From: Mycolicibacterium iranicum | GTDB lineage: Bacteria > Actinomycetota > Actinomycetes > Mycobacteriales > Mycobacteriaceae | Assembly (NCBI RefSeq): GCF_002101705.1 | Contig: NZ_LQPC01000065.1 | Coordinates: 62,001 to 126,000 of the forward strand | Length of the DNA stretch: 64,000 nucleotides | Direction of reading: 5' to 3' | Shown here: positions 25,141 to 33,969 of the stretch, piece after piece | Layout of the letters: the number at the start of each line of letters is the position of its first letter | Numbering within the stretch: position 1 is the first letter of the stretch | The notes under the pieces: model-generated | What the model was told of the DNA's origin: nothing | Seen by the model: only the letters and a program-made list of their open reading frames with translations | Database searches by the model: none | Translations under genes and position numbers: made by a program

Positions 25141-26772
25141 TCACCCGGTTGGCAGGAGCTCAAATCCACGAAGCGGCTCGTAGACGAAGAGGTAACGGCC
25201 GCCGAAGTCGAAGATCGCGGTGAGGAATGCGTCGAGAAGCGGCGGCCAGACCGGGCGTGCTGGATTCCCCAGCGGCAGGACCACGGCGGTGGCGGTCCCG
25301 GACGGCGTCGCGACGGGGATGACCTCGCCTGGTTCCCCGTAGATCCCGCGAGCAGTGGTTCCCGAGAACAGATCGTCGACCCAGCCGGCGGTGATGTCCT
25401 CGGCCGCATCTATGTTGCGCGACAACGAGAACCCACCGACGAGGTACTGGGCGAACTGCACGAGCCGGTTGCCCCCCTCCATGTAGTCGATGTGCAGGCC
25501 TCCGGCGAGGCCGACACCGTTGAAGCGATCAGGCCGGGCGAGCTGCATTTTGTCGGCCATATCGCCGCCGCGGCTCCAGAAGTAGCGCTCTGAGGAGATC
25601 AGATAGATCGGCCGGTCGTTGTCGCCGCGAAGTTTGGCCAATGCCTGGCTGACCAGCCGTGACCCTGCAGGCTCCACGCCGTCGAGCATGACCACCCCCG
25701 CGAGATCGCTGATTGCGCCGTTGTCGGCCATAAAACCGGCGACGCTGGTGACCATGGACCCGCCTGCCGAGTGGCCGACGAGGACGAACTTTGTCGGTAG
25801 GTCAATTGCGTAACCCGCTGCAAGGCTTGCGCTTTCGTGAAGTGCTGCGCGGTCACCGACGAAGAGAGCGGCGACGGCACGGTGCATCGTCGAACCACCG
25901 ACCCATGCCGCGTCCGGAGCGAAGAAGTTGGATGTCAGCGACGGCGCGACGACGATGGCGTTGGTGCGTTCCGCGAGGCGCGCGGCCGTGTAGCTGTACA
26001 TCGGTCCGCTGGCGAGGAATCCGTGCTGCAGGTAGACCAAGCGGGTGGACTCGTCGGCGTCCTCGGGGAAGTACCAGTCCGCTTGGACTGATCGGCCCGC
26101 CCCGATCGGGAGATCCAGCGACGAGGTACGCACGGTGACGGTGCTGTTCGGCGGCAGAACGGGTGGTCCGTCGACGACGTGGATCAACCCGACGAGGACG
26201 TTGAGCACCACCGAACCGACGACATTGATGAGCGACGGCGCGCGCGTGGGAGTCTGCTCGACCCCTTCGTCGACCTGAACCGACGCGGTACGAGCGGACA
26301 TGGATCGGTCATCGTCCGGGTGAGAAAGCAAGTCCGCGTTGATGTCTGGTCGGCCCCGAGTAGAGGGGCGCTCGCTTGCATCGGTAGGACCGCTCTGTAC
26401 GCCGGCGTTGTTCCGGTCCTCGTCGACCGCGGTATCGGCGACGGCGGCATCCTTGATCTCGTCGGCGGGCTCGTCCTTCGCCTCGTGCTTCTTGCGCCGA
26501 GGTTGGTCCGTGTCGGCCCTGTCAGCTGCGGCCCCGAGGTCAGCCTCGTCGGCACCCTTGGCGTCCTTGTCAACTTTGTCATCATCGGATCCGGTGTCGT
26601 CCTTCGGCTTCGGCGAGACGCCGACGTCGCCCCGGTCGTCCTTCTTCGATGTCGACGTGGCGCTGGATTCGCCGGGGGCAGCAGCCGCGCTCGGGGAGCT
26701 CATCACCAGCACCCCCGTCATCGCGGCGGCGGCGGCACTGATCCCCAGCAGGACGGTCCATCGCCGAGCCAT
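25141..26772 (-). CDS. secreted alpha/beta hydrolase with long acidic low-complexity linker
   Basis: 543 residues from ATG 26772 (GGGGGAA upstream). A signal peptide (RRWTVLLGISAAAAAMTGVL, cleavage near SAAAAPG) is followed by about 120 very polar residues (42-160) dominated by Asp, Lys, Glu and Ala, presumably disordered and perhaps holding the enzyme in the cell wall. The hydrolase domain starts near 190 and has the nucleophile Ser335 in VLVGHSAGGSMV; the Asp and His partners are probably in VVMLDGVEPAG and GGLHIDYMEGG. The C-terminus VWPPLLDAFLTAIFDFGGRYL recurs in mycobacterial proteins of this type. Divergent from a TetR gene 129 bases away, its likely regulator. Confidence 0.85.
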   Translation of the reverse strand: MARRWTVLLGISAAAAAMTGVLVMSSPSAAAAPGESSATSTSKKDDRGDVGVSPKPKDDTGSDDDKVDKDAKGADEADLGAAADRADTDQPRRKKHEAKDEPADEIKDAAVADTAVDEDRNNAGVQSGPTDASERPSTRGRPDINADLLSHPDDDRSMSARTASVQVDEGVEQTPTRAPSLINVVGSVVLNVLVGLIHVVDGPPVLPPNSTVTVRTSSLDLPIGAGRSVQADWYFPEDADESTRLVYLQHGFLASGPMYSYTAARLAERTNAIVVAPSLTSNFFAPDAAWVGGSTMHRAVAALFVGDRAALHESASLAAGYAIDLPTKFVLVGHSAGGSMVTSVAGFMADNGAISDLAGVVMLDGVEPAGSRLVSQALAKLRGDNDRPIYLISSERYFWSRGGDMADKMQLARPDRFNGVGLAGGLHIDYMEGGNRLVQFAQYLVGGFSLSRNIDAAEDITAGWVDDLFSGTTARGIYGEPGEVIPVATPSGTATAVVLPLGNPARPVWPPLLDAFLTAIFDFGGRYLFVYEPLRGFELLPTG

Positions 26773-26901
26773 CACGTTCCCCCTTCGCTGCGTGTCACCA
26801 CACAGAAAATAGACATCAAGTCGAGTATGTGTATTTATAGGCCTCACAATCGCGGAATACAAGGGGTGCCAGCGCGCTGACCGGGCATACTGAGGGACGC
26901 G

Positions 26902-27570
26902 ATGGCAGAACGTAATTCGGCGCGAACACCACAGCGGCGCCCCCGCGGACGGCCCGCAGGCGGTGGCAACACCTCGGAACAGGCGAAGACTGTCCTGATG
27001 GATGCCGCGGAGCGGCTCATCCTGGAGCGCGGCTTTCAAGCCTCCACGATGGAGCTCATCGCCCGCGAGGCCGGCTATTCGCGCGCAGCCATGTACCGGC
27101 ACTTTCCCAGTCGCCAACATCTGCTTGAAGCTCTGGTCGCGCGCAAGACACGCAAACATCAGGTGGAGATCACCGCGCGACTTCCCGAAAGTGCCTGTCT
27201 GGCTGACATTCTGGTGGAGAGCCTGGTCATAGTCGCCACCGAACTGGTCGACGACCCGTTACTGCAGACGCTCTCGGAGCAGACCGACGACGGTTCGGTA
27301 GCTCACCTCGTCGCCGACGCTGCGTCGCTGCCTGACCTCGTCGAGCAACTCGTCGGCGCGATGGTCGACGACGCTGCGGGTCAGCAGCTTCGCCCTGGAT
27401 TGGACGCCGGGGATGTCGCACAGTTCATCATCACGACGTCGTTGACGATGCTGCTCGGTGTCATTCCGGAGATCCAGAACCCGGACACAGCACGCCGCTA
27501 CATCGAAACATTCGTTCTCCCAGCAATTCTCGCCGACCCTCCGGCGCCTCGGCCCGTCTTCGGGCAGTAG
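26902..27570 (+). CDS. TetR-family regulator
   Basis: 222 residues. An arginine/proline-rich tail (RTPQRRPRGRPAGGG) precedes the HTH (AAERLILERGFQASTMELIAREAGYSRAAMYRHFPSRQHLLEAL, in part). The C-terminal domain includes the late block TARRYIETFVLPAI. The gene is divergent from the secreted hydrolase; their shared 129-base region is A/T-rich for this genome (ATGTGTATTTATAGG) and probably contains its operator, though I see no convincing long palindrome. Confidence 0.9.
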   Translation: MAERNSARTPQRRPRGRPAGGGNTSEQAKTVLMDAAERLILERGFQASTMELIAREAGYSRAAMYRHFPSRQHLLEALVARKTRKHQVEITARLPESACLADILVESLVIVATELVDDPLLQTLSEQTDDGSVAHLVADAASLPDLVEQLVGAMVDDAAGQQLRPGLDAGDVAQFIITTSLTMLLGVIPEIQNPDTARRYIETFVLPAILADPPAPRPVFGQ

Positions 27571-27583
27571 CTCCCGTGATAGG

Positions 27584-27614
27584 GGCCGGCCCGGCGGCGC
27601 CGACGTCGCCGGCC
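27584..27614. terminator. GC hairpin between convergent genes
   Basis: GGCCGGC (27584-27590) pairs with GCCGGCC (27608-27614), and flanking TAGG/CCTA can extend the stem with a two-base bulge. It lies between the stop of the TetR gene and the stop of the next, convergent gene, where a bidirectional terminator is expected. There is no U-tract, as is common in mycobacteria. Confidence 0.4.
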
Positions 27615-28414
27615 TACCGGACGCTCTGACGCAACTCCGCCGACGCGTCGGAGGCGGTGTCGTAGACCCGCACGATCGCCTCGTCGCCCTGTTTGAGGAA
27701 CGTGGATTCGCCCAGCGGGGTGTACCGCGTCGCGCCGATACCGATCAGCACGTTCTCCGGGTGCCCGCTGGCGACCATCAACGCGCCGACGTCCTCGAGG
27801 GGCGTGTCCGGTGAGCCCTTCTGGTTGGCCAGTCGCTCCACGATCCAGTCCAGCAGCACCTCGCCGTAATACGAGTAGCCGATCAGGGGGCTGTCGACGC
27901 CGTACTCATGAGTTTCGCCGCCGCTGTTGAGGTAGCAGACCAGCCGCAGAGTCGCGGTGGGACCATCCGGGGTCAGGTCACTGATGTCGAAAAACTGGCT
28001 CGAGACGCCCTTGGACTCCGGTCCCCAGTTCTTCTTGACGCTGATCTTGGGCGCACCGGGGCGCCGGATCGAGCAGTCGTTGAAAGCGCCGAGCGCGAAA
28101 GGCTGAAGGGTCACGACGGTGTCGCCTTCCCACACCACGCGGCACGCCAAGCCCACCTCCGGCTCGATCTGCAGGTTGAGGGGACCGTCACTCTCGCCGG
28201 GAAGCACGATGGCGTCGTTGGACAGCGGAAACTCGCCAAGGAAGGTGTCCGACCCGGGGGCGTACCAGGGGAAGATGCCTTTCGGTGCGGCCCCCTCGCT
28301 GGCGACATTGACGAAATCGACCGCCTCTCCTGCCTGTTCGAGGTGGCCGGCGAAATTGCCCGCCACACCGAAACCGAACCAGTTGCGCATCTCGCTCAGG
28401 GAGATCTCGATCAC
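27614..28414 (-). CDS. conserved hypothetical protein (possibly DUF5718 family)
   Basis: 266 residues without signal peptide or membrane segment. It begins MIEISLSEMRNWFGFGVAGNF and contains GHLEQAGEAVDFVNV, LQIEPEVGLACRVV, KKNWGPESKG and GEVLLDWIVERL. The middle part, with an E-P-E motif and a substrate-like loop, is somewhat reminiscent of fumarylacetoacetate-hydrolase-fold proteins, but I would not assign a reaction. The name DUF5718 is from memory and uncertain. It is flanked by convergent TetR on one side and a divergent small gene on the other. Confidence 0.75.
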   Translation of the reverse strand: MIEISLSEMRNWFGFGVAGNFAGHLEQAGEAVDFVNVASEGAAPKGIFPWYAPGSDTFLGEFPLSNDAIVLPGESDGPLNLQIEPEVGLACRVVWEGDTVVTLQPFALGAFNDCSIRRPGAPKISVKKNWGPESKGVSSQFFDISDLTPDGPTATLRLVCYLNSGGETHEYGVDSPLIGYSYYGEVLLDWIVERLANQKGSPDTPLEDVGALMVASGHPENVLIGIGATRYTPLGESTFLKQGDEAIVRVYDTASDASAELRQSVR

Positions 28415-28473
28415 GACGTGCAGCGTACGCGTGGCCGGTGTGACAGCTGACCCGGTGGGGTACCCCCGCGACT

Positions 28474-28608
28474 ATGGACAGGCATGCACGCGAGGATTCT
28501 GCCGAGGATCCCGATCACGAGCCTCCCGGCCCGGCCGACCATGGGCGAGACGGCGGGATGGCCACGCGAGAGATTTCACCCGAACTCGCCGAACCGGATC
28601 GCGATTAG
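28474..28608 (+). CDS. possible 44-residue acidic protein
   Basis: ATG 28474 to TAG 28608 encodes MDRHAREDSAEDPDHEPPGP and then ADHGRDGGMATREISPELAEPDRD (44 residues in total). Composition is strongly acidic with a Gly/Pro centre and no hydrophobic segment. It fits exactly between the divergent gene at 28414 and the convergent one ending at 28610. No clear Shine-Dalgarno is present, so it is only a candidate; third-position GC bias in this frame is moderate. Confidence 0.35.
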   Translation: MDRHAREDSAEDPDHEPPGPADHGRDGGMATREISPELAEPDRD

Positions 28609-28609
28609 T

Positions 28610-28894
28610 TCAGCGGCGTCGCCGCTGCCAGATGATCAGCCCGACGCCCAGCACTACCCCGACCAGTAGCGCCACCGGGACTGCAGGTCGCTGTTTCACG
28701 GTGTCTACCGCGTTGTGACTGCGCTGTACAACGGCGTCCTTGGCATCGTGGATCGCGTCCTCGGCGCGGCCTTTGACGTCGAGCTTGTCTGTCAGGGCAC
28801 CGACGGTCTCGCCGAGTTCGGTCCTTGTCTGCTCGATGTCGGCTTTCAACTCGTCGATGTCGGCGTCGGGGCGGGGCTCAGGTTCTGGCGCCAT
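28610..28894 (-). CDS. DUF3618-type small membrane protein
   Basis: 94 residues from ATG 28894 preceded by AAGGAGG. The block DIDELKADIEQTRTELGETVGALTDKLDVKGRAEDAI is the DUF3618 signature, followed by an amphipathic helix, one membrane span (VPVALLVGVVLGVGLIIW) and a terminal RRRR. The charged helix is cytoplasmic by the positive-inside rule. It overlaps the preceding phage-holin-like gene by 17 bases. This gene pair is common in actinobacteria and linked to envelope or stress functions, without known mechanism. Confidence 0.85.
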   Translation of the reverse strand: MAPEPEPRPDADIDELKADIEQTRTELGETVGALTDKLDVKGRAEDAIHDAKDAVVQRSHNAVDTVKQRPAVPVALLVGVVLGVGLIIWQRRRR

Positions 28895-29282
28895 GGCGTG
28901 CCTCCTTGATCTCAACGATGTCGGCCTTCACGCTCTCGACCGATTCGGCTGTCGGCGGTGGGACCTGCTCGGCCTGCTTCTTGCCGAGGAGGGCGGCCAC
29001 TCCCGCGGCGGCGAACAGCACCACCGCGACCAGCACTGCTGCCGCCCACACCGGAAGCACGAGAGCCAGTGCGGCGACGGCGGCCGCGACGAGCGTCAGC
29101 AGCCCGATCACCCCGAGCAGGCCCGCCGCGCCTACCAATCCCGCGCCGATGCCAGCGTGCTTGGCTGACTGTTGAATCTCTTTCTGTGCCAACCGCAGTT
29201 CATCCCGGATGAGCCGCGATGTCTGCTCGGTGAGCTGACTGATCAGCTCACCGGTCGACGGCTCGGATCTTGGTTCGGTCAT
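28878..29282 (-). CDS. phage-holin-superfamily (DUF1469-like) membrane protein
   Basis: 134 residues from ATG 29282. N-terminal part STGELISQLTEQTSRLIRDELRLAQKEI is the usual amphipathic helix of the Act/holin III-like family; two membrane segments follow (about 46-75 and 82-105) and the tail is charged. It is translated just before the DUF3618 protein, overlapping it by 17 bases, so the products probably act together at the membrane. A role in lysis is not supported by context. Confidence 0.83.
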   Translation of the reverse strand: MTEPRSEPSTGELISQLTEQTSRLIRDELRLAQKEIQQSAKHAGIGAGLVGAAGLLGVIGLLTLVAAAVAALALVLPVWAAAVLVAVVLFAAAGVAALLGKKQAEQVPPPTAESVESVKADIVEIKEARHGART

Positions 29283-29403
29283 GCCGTTCCTCCCATCCCG
29301 CTGGTGTCGCGAGGGATGCCCGCTTCGTAAAGCTCGAAACGCCAAGCTTGAAACGACGACGCGGCGCCAGGGCTGACACCCTCGCGCCGCGCCGGACGTG
29401 CGA

Positions 29404-29703
29404 TCAGAAGTCGGTGATGGGGCAGGTGACCTCGACCATCACGGTGTTGGCTACCTCGCCCTCAGTGGTCTTGGCGACGTCGCAGCTTTCCAATGGAGCA
29501 GCGCCGTCGTTACCGACGACCTGCACGGACTTTCCTTCGCTCTGCAGACGCGCGATCTCTGCCGCCGCGCTCGGCCCTTGGGAGGCGGTGCCGTCCACTG
29601 CGGGAGCGGGCTCTTCAGGGTCGGCAAATGCAGCGCCGGAGAAAGTGACTGACGCAGCCAGGGCGGCCGAGCATGCACCGGCCGCGAATATCAAGCGATT
29701 CAT
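29404..29703 (-). CDS. small secreted hypothetical protein
   Basis: 99 residues from ATG 29703 (GAAAGG upstream). A clear signal peptide (RLIFAAGACSAALAASVTFSGAAFA) is followed by a short mature domain with two cysteines (LESCDVAKT and VEVTCPITDF), the second just before the C-terminus, probably forming one disulfide. PAPAVDGTASQGPSAAAEIARLQSEGKSVQVVGNDG resembles mycobacterial secreted proteins of unknown function. It has its own promoter region, facing that of the IclR gene. Confidence 0.82.
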   Translation of the reverse strand: MNRLIFAAGACSAALAASVTFSGAAFADPEEPAPAVDGTASQGPSAAAEIARLQSEGKSVQVVGNDGAAPLESCDVAKTTEGEVANTVMVEVTCPITDF

Positions 29704-29884
29704 GATCAAACCTTTCTGGAACGGTTTTGGGCAACGGACCGAACTGCCGGTGGCACTTGAGAACTCGGCCCGACCTTGATTCCGGGTTCCCCTTGGCCCA
29801 CCCGTTCTAACCAGAGAGTCCGCGGCGAGCAGTGAACACGCGGTGAACGGAACAAACGACCATCGCCCGAGTGACTCTCGTAGA

Positions 29885-29901
29885 GTGATAATCTCGATCA
29901 C
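29885..29901. promoter_or_regulatory. 17-bp palindromic site before iclR-type gene
   Basis: GTGATAATCTCGATCAC has perfect 5-base arms GTGAT/ATCAC around a 7-base centre and lies 26 bases before the ATG of the IclR regulator. It agrees with the site at 30841-30857 at 13 of 17 positions, including all arm positions. Confidence 0.6.
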
Positions 29902-29926
29902 CCCACGAGCCCCGCGGAGACAGTCC

Positions 29927-30691
29927 ATGACCGCCCCGAGTAGCAACATGCGTTCACTGGATCGCGCGTTCGACGTGCTGGCGGTTCTGCAGGACGCCAA
30001 GCAACCCATCCGGCTCAGTGAGATCGCGCGCAGCAGCGGCCTTCACATCGCCACCGCCCAACGAATCGTCAACGTCCTGCTCGACCGCGGCTACGCCGCT
30101 CGGACCGCCGACGGCTACACGGCGGGTCCCGCGGCGCTGGCCGTCGCCCATGCGTTCATGGTGTCCAATCCGCTCAGCCTGTTGGCGCAGACGACCTTGC
30201 AGCAGCTGGCCAGCAGCACCGGCTACACCGCATCGCTCTACGTACGGGTCGAGAATTCGCGTGTCCTCATCGGGCGCGTGGAGAGCTCGAATCCGCTCAG
30301 CTATGTGCTGCCGGTCGGCGAGCGACTTCCGCTCCACCTCGGTGGTGCGGGCAAGGTCATGCTCGCCGAAATGGGCGCCGACGAACTCGAGGCGGCTCTG
30401 CCGGGTGGGGATTCCATCAAGCTCGCGTCCGGCGCTTCGGTGGCGAGGGCAGACCTGCTCGCCCAGCTGGACACGATTCGTACCGAAGGGCACGCGATCT
30501 CGATCAGCGAGCGCAGCTACGGAATCGCCTCGGTCGCTGCACCCGTGCGATCTTCCGACGGGAAGCTGGCCGCCGTTCTGGGCGTCACTGGGCCGGCCGA
30601 CACTTTGACCGAGCCCCAGATTTCTCGCCTTGTCACCGAAGTTCGTTGGGCTGCAACAAATTTAGGCAGTCGCATCCCGGTCTCCAGCTGA
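29927..30691 (+). CDS. IclR-family transcriptional regulator
   Basis: 254 residues from ATG 29927. The N-terminal winged HTH reads SLDRAFDVLAVLQDAKQPIRLSEIARSSGLHIATAQRIVNVLLDRGYA (in part), and the C-terminal effector domain contains LGGAGKVMLAEM and the late SISERSYGIASVAAPVR typical of IclR. It most likely controls the tricarboxylate-transporter operon that begins 192 bases downstream, because a nearly identical 17-bp palindrome stands before each gene. The inducer is probably the imported carboxylate. Confidence 0.92.
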   Translation: MTAPSSNMRSLDRAFDVLAVLQDAKQPIRLSEIARSSGLHIATAQRIVNVLLDRGYAARTADGYTAGPAALAVAHAFMVSNPLSLLAQTTLQQLASSTGYTASLYVRVENSRVLIGRVESSNPLSYVLPVGERLPLHLGGAGKVMLAEMGADELEAALPGGDSIKLASGASVARADLLAQLDTIRTEGHAISISERSYGIASVAAPVRSSDGKLAAVLGVTGPADTLTEPQISRLVTEVRWAATNLGSRIPVSS

Positions 30692-30840
30692 CGTCTCGTC
30701 AGCACGGCCGGCATTGCCCGCGCCTTTGCGCCCAGCAAGCGAGTAATTGCTTGCTTCGGCGCGCTGACCTGCAACTGTGGCGCCTACCACATTGGACGCT
30801 TGACATTCGCACATCGCTGTGACCACCATTACTACATCAA

Positions 30841-30857
30841 GTGATAGTGACTATCAC
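30841..30857. promoter_or_regulatory. 17-bp palindromic operator before tctB
   Basis: GTGATAGTGACTATCAC is a perfect inverted repeat of 7-base arms around TGA, ending 25 bases before the tctB ATG. The length, arms and position match the site before the IclR gene (29885-29901). Confidence 0.65.
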
Positions 30858-30882
30858 AGTATGAGATTACAGAGGTACCTCG

Positions 30883-31419
30883 ATGACAAGCCGCGAATAT
30901 GAAACGCCGCCCCCAGCATCTGCGCCGGGCTCGTTGACGCAACGCGCACTCGTCCCCCTCGGCCAGTTGGGACTGGCTGCAGTGGGTCTTTACGTCGCTG
31001 TCGAGTCCGTCTCCCTGGGGCTGTGGACCACACTCGGTCCCGGACCAGGCCTGCTTCCGCTGATCCTCGGCGCGGCACTGTTCATGCTGACGGCGATCTG
31101 GGCAATACAGACTGTCGTCGAACGCCGCCGAGGGGCGGTCGACGACGAGGCGGCCGCCGAACCGCTCGACCGCATCTACGTCATCGGCGTCGTCGGCGGT
31201 CTCATCGCGCTGGCCATCGCGATGCCGTTCCTGGGCTTCCAGATCTCCATGGCGGTCTTCCTCTTCGCGGAACTCCTCGTCCTGGGCCGTCAGCGCTGGT
31301 GGATTGCAGCGGCGGTCGCCGCGGTGGGCAGTTTCGGGGTCTTCGTCCTGTTCGATCGCGTCCTGGCAGTGCAACTGCCGCTGTCGTCGCTGCCGTTCTT
31401 GTCCGGGGTGGGGCTGTAG
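30883..31419 (+). CDS. tctB: tripartite tricarboxylate transporter small membrane subunit
   Basis: 178 residues, four predicted membrane spans (about 24-42, 49-66, 88-112 and 128-150) and a soluble N-terminus. TctB forms the small membrane part of a TTT transporter together with TctA. The family is weakly conserved; the call depends on topology, the segment LGPGPGLLPLILG and the gene order tctB-tctA-tctC. ATG 30883 follows AGAGG. Four bases separate it from tctA. Confidence 0.85.
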   Translation: MTSREYETPPPASAPGSLTQRALVPLGQLGLAAVGLYVAVESVSLGLWTTLGPGPGLLPLILGAALFMLTAIWAIQTVVERRRGAVDDEAAAEPLDRIYVIGVVGGLIALAIAMPFLGFQISMAVFLFAELLVLGRQRWWIAAAVAAVGSFGVFVLFDRVLAVQLPLSSLPFLSGVGL

Positions 31420-31422
31420 ACC

Positions 31423-32922
31423 ATGAATGTTCTTCTCGATCTGGCCAACGGTTTTGCCGAGGCCCTGACGCTGGAAAACTTGGCCTTTGCACTGATCGGC
31501 TGCCTGCTCGGCACGTTGATCGGCGTGCTGCCCGGCATCGGACCCGTCGCCGGTGTCGCGCTGCTGGTGCCGCTGACGATGAACCTCAATCCCGCAAGCG
31601 CCATCATCATGCTGGCAGCCATCTTCTATGGCACCACGTATGGCGGAACCATCACCAGCGTCCTGCTCAACACCCCGGGAGAAGCGGCGTCGGCCATTAC
31701 GGCCATCGACGGCTATGAGATGACCAAGCAGGGCCGCGCCGGGTCGGCGTTGACCATCGCCGCGATCGGATCCTTCGTCGGCGGAACGGCGGCGACCATC
31801 CTGCTCGTCATCGCCGCCAAGCCACTCGGGTCTCTCGGACTCCAGATCGGCCCGCCGGAATTCTTCGCTCTGGTCATGGTCGGACTGTCGCTACTCGTTG
31901 CACTGTCGGGCAAATCGATGATCCGCGCCCTGATCTCGGGGGTCATCGGCCTGCTGATCGCCATGATCGGCATCGACCCCGTGGCAGGTGCCCCACGATT
32001 CACCTTCGGATCCGAAAGACTGCTGGACGGAGTCAGTTTCGTCGCCATCGTGGTCGGGCTGTTCGGTCTGTCCGAGCTTCTGATCGCGGGACGACACAAA
32101 ATCGCAGCGGCCAAAGCCCCCAGCTTCAAGTCCCTCATGCCGACTCGCGAGGACTTCCGCCGCAGCACACCGTCCATCGGCCGCGGAACCGTCATCGGCT
32201 CGGCACTCGGATTGATCCCCGGTATGACGGGTTCGGTGTCCTCGCTGCTGGCCTACGGCGCGGAGAAACGCTTCTCGCGCCATCGAGACCAGCTCGGCAA
32301 GGGCGCGATCGAAGGTGTCGCCGGACCCGAGACAGCCAACAACGCACACGCCAACGGCGCACTCATCCCGCTGTTCACCCTCGGCATCCCCGCGTCGCCC
32401 ACCATCGCCGTGCTCATGGGTGCATTCCTGCAGCAAGGCCTGACCCCCGGACCCACGCTGTTCGCCGAAGACGCCACGGTCGCCTGGGCCATCATCGCCA
32501 GCCTCTTCATCGGCAACGTCATCCTGCTGGCTCTCAACGTGCCGCTGGTGAAGCTGTGGACATCCATTCTGCGGATCCCCTACCCCGTACTCGCGGCCAT
32601 CATCCTGCTGTTCCTCGTCGTCGGCTCTTACACGATCAACTTCACGGTCTTCGACGTCTTCGTGATGATCGGCGCCGGCCTCCTCGGCCTAGCCATGCGC
32701 CGTCTCGACATTCCGTTGGCGCCGTTGGTGCTGACGCTCGTCCTCGGTCCGCTGATGGAACGCTCGCTGCGCGAATCGCTGGAGCTTTCACTCGGAGACC
32801 CCACCGTGTTCCTGACCCGTCCGATCAGTGCGGTCCTGCTCGTCGTCGCCGCCGTGATCGTGCTCAGCCCGCTGCTCAAGCTCCGCAAACCCACGATGCT
32901 GCAAGACGACCCCGAAACCTAG
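31423..32922 (+). CDS. tctA: tripartite tricarboxylate transporter large membrane subunit
   Basis: 499 residues, about twelve membrane spans. Family signatures: GTLIGVLPGIGPVAGVALLVPLT near the N-terminus, AAIFYGTTYGGTITSVLLNTPGE, and the second-half counterpart GSALGLIPGMTGSVSSLLAYGAEKR with GPETANNAHANGALIPLFTLGIPASPTIAVL. The two halves show the internal repeat typical of TctA. It carries the substrate across the membrane using a cation gradient. Start ATG 31423 just after tctB. Confidence 0.95.
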   Translation: MNVLLDLANGFAEALTLENLAFALIGCLLGTLIGVLPGIGPVAGVALLVPLTMNLNPASAIIMLAAIFYGTTYGGTITSVLLNTPGEAASAITAIDGYEMTKQGRAGSALTIAAIGSFVGGTAATILLVIAAKPLGSLGLQIGPPEFFALVMVGLSLLVALSGKSMIRALISGVIGLLIAMIGIDPVAGAPRFTFGSERLLDGVSFVAIVVGLFGLSELLIAGRHKIAAAKAPSFKSLMPTREDFRRSTPSIGRGTVIGSALGLIPGMTGSVSSLLAYGAEKRFSRHRDQLGKGAIEGVAGPETANNAHANGALIPLFTLGIPASPTIAVLMGAFLQQGLTPGPTLFAEDATVAWAIIASLFIGNVILLALNVPLVKLWTSILRIPYPVLAAIILLFLVVGSYTINFTVFDVFVMIGAGLLGLAMRRLDIPLAPLVLTLVLGPLMERSLRESLELSLGDPTVFLTRPISAVLLVVAAVIVLSPLLKLRKPTMLQDDPET

Positions 32923-32961
32923 AACGACCTTTCGATCTGACCCACTCACCAAGGAGAACCC

Positions 32962-33969
32962 ATGTCCCGCAGGTATTTACGCATCGCCGTCAGCGCCGCT
33001 GTCGTCGCCTCACTGGCGCTGTCCGGCTGTGGCCGGCCGACATCCGAGGGTGGCGGTGCCGGAGGAGAATTCCCGGGCAACAAGCCCATCGAACTGGTCG
33101 TGGCATTCGCCCCTGGCGGTGCCGTCGACACCGCAGCGCGCCTGGTCGCGCCCCAACTCGAGGAGAACCTCGGTACCAACGTCGAGGTCGTCAACCGTCC
33201 CGGTGCCGGCGGCCAGATCGGATACACGGAGCTGACGAGCGCCAAGCCCGACGGTTACACCATCGGCGCGACGGGCTCACCGTCGGTGGTGGTCTCACCG
33301 TTGGATCCCGCCCGAGGCGCTCAGTACACCCGCGCCAGCTTCGAACCGCTCGGCATGCAGGTCGTCGATCCTGCTGTCATCGGCGTCGCGCCGAACAGCC
33401 CCTACACCGACCTCAAGGCGCTGGTCGACGCAGCGAAATCACAACCGGGCAGCATCACCGCCACCACCACCGGAATCCAGACCGGTGAGCATTTCGCCCT
33501 GGCACAGATCAAGGAGGTAACCGGCGCCGATCTGTCGCCCGTCCACTTCTCCGAGGGCCAGTCACAGGCTGTCGCAGCATTTCTCGGGAACCACGTGCCC
33601 GTCTATGTCGGCAGCACCAGCGACGTGATCGATTTGGTCAAGCAGAACAAGATCCGCGTCCTGGGAGTGATGGACTCACAGCGCAGCACGTTCCTGCCCG
33701 ACGTTCCCACGTTCCAGGAGTCCGGCTTTGACGTCATCTCCACCACCGCGCGGGGATATTCGGCACCGGCAGGGCTGCCCCAGCCTGTCGCGGAGAAGCT
33801 GCAATCCGCGCTGAAGTCGGCGATCGAGAACGAAGAAGTACAGACCAAGATGACCGACCTGGGTCTGGAGACGCGCTACCTCGACCCGCAGCAGTACGAG
33901 CAGCTGTGGACCGAGCAGGAAACCACCTACAAGGAACTCATGCCGGCAGTCACCCAGGAGCACAGCTGA
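32962..33969 (+). CDS. tctC: tripartite tricarboxylate transporter substrate-binding lipoprotein
   Basis: 335 residues after a good AAGGAG. Signal peptide with lipobox LSGC (Cys23), so the protein is anchored outside the membrane. The mature domain is of the Bug/TctC type: KPIELVVAFAPGGAVDTAARLVAPQLEENLGTNVEVVNRPGAGGQIGYTEL (in part) with the two characteristic loops that bind a carboxylate. These proteins capture citrate, tartrate, aromatic or related acids; specificity cannot be read from sequence. Stop overlaps the next start by one base. Confidence 0.95.
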   Translation: MSRRYLRIAVSAAVVASLALSGCGRPTSEGGGAGGEFPGNKPIELVVAFAPGGAVDTAARLVAPQLEENLGTNVEVVNRPGAGGQIGYTELTSAKPDGYTIGATGSPSVVVSPLDPARGAQYTRASFEPLGMQVVDPAVIGVAPNSPYTDLKALVDAAKSQPGSITATTTGIQTGEHFALAQIKEVTGADLSPVHFSEGQSQAVAAFLGNHVPVYVGSTSDVIDLVKQNKIRVLGVMDSQRSTFLPDVPTFQESGFDVISTTARGYSAPAGLPQPVAEKLQSALKSAIENEEVQTKMTDLGLETRYLDPQQYEQLWTEQETTYKELMPAVTQEHS

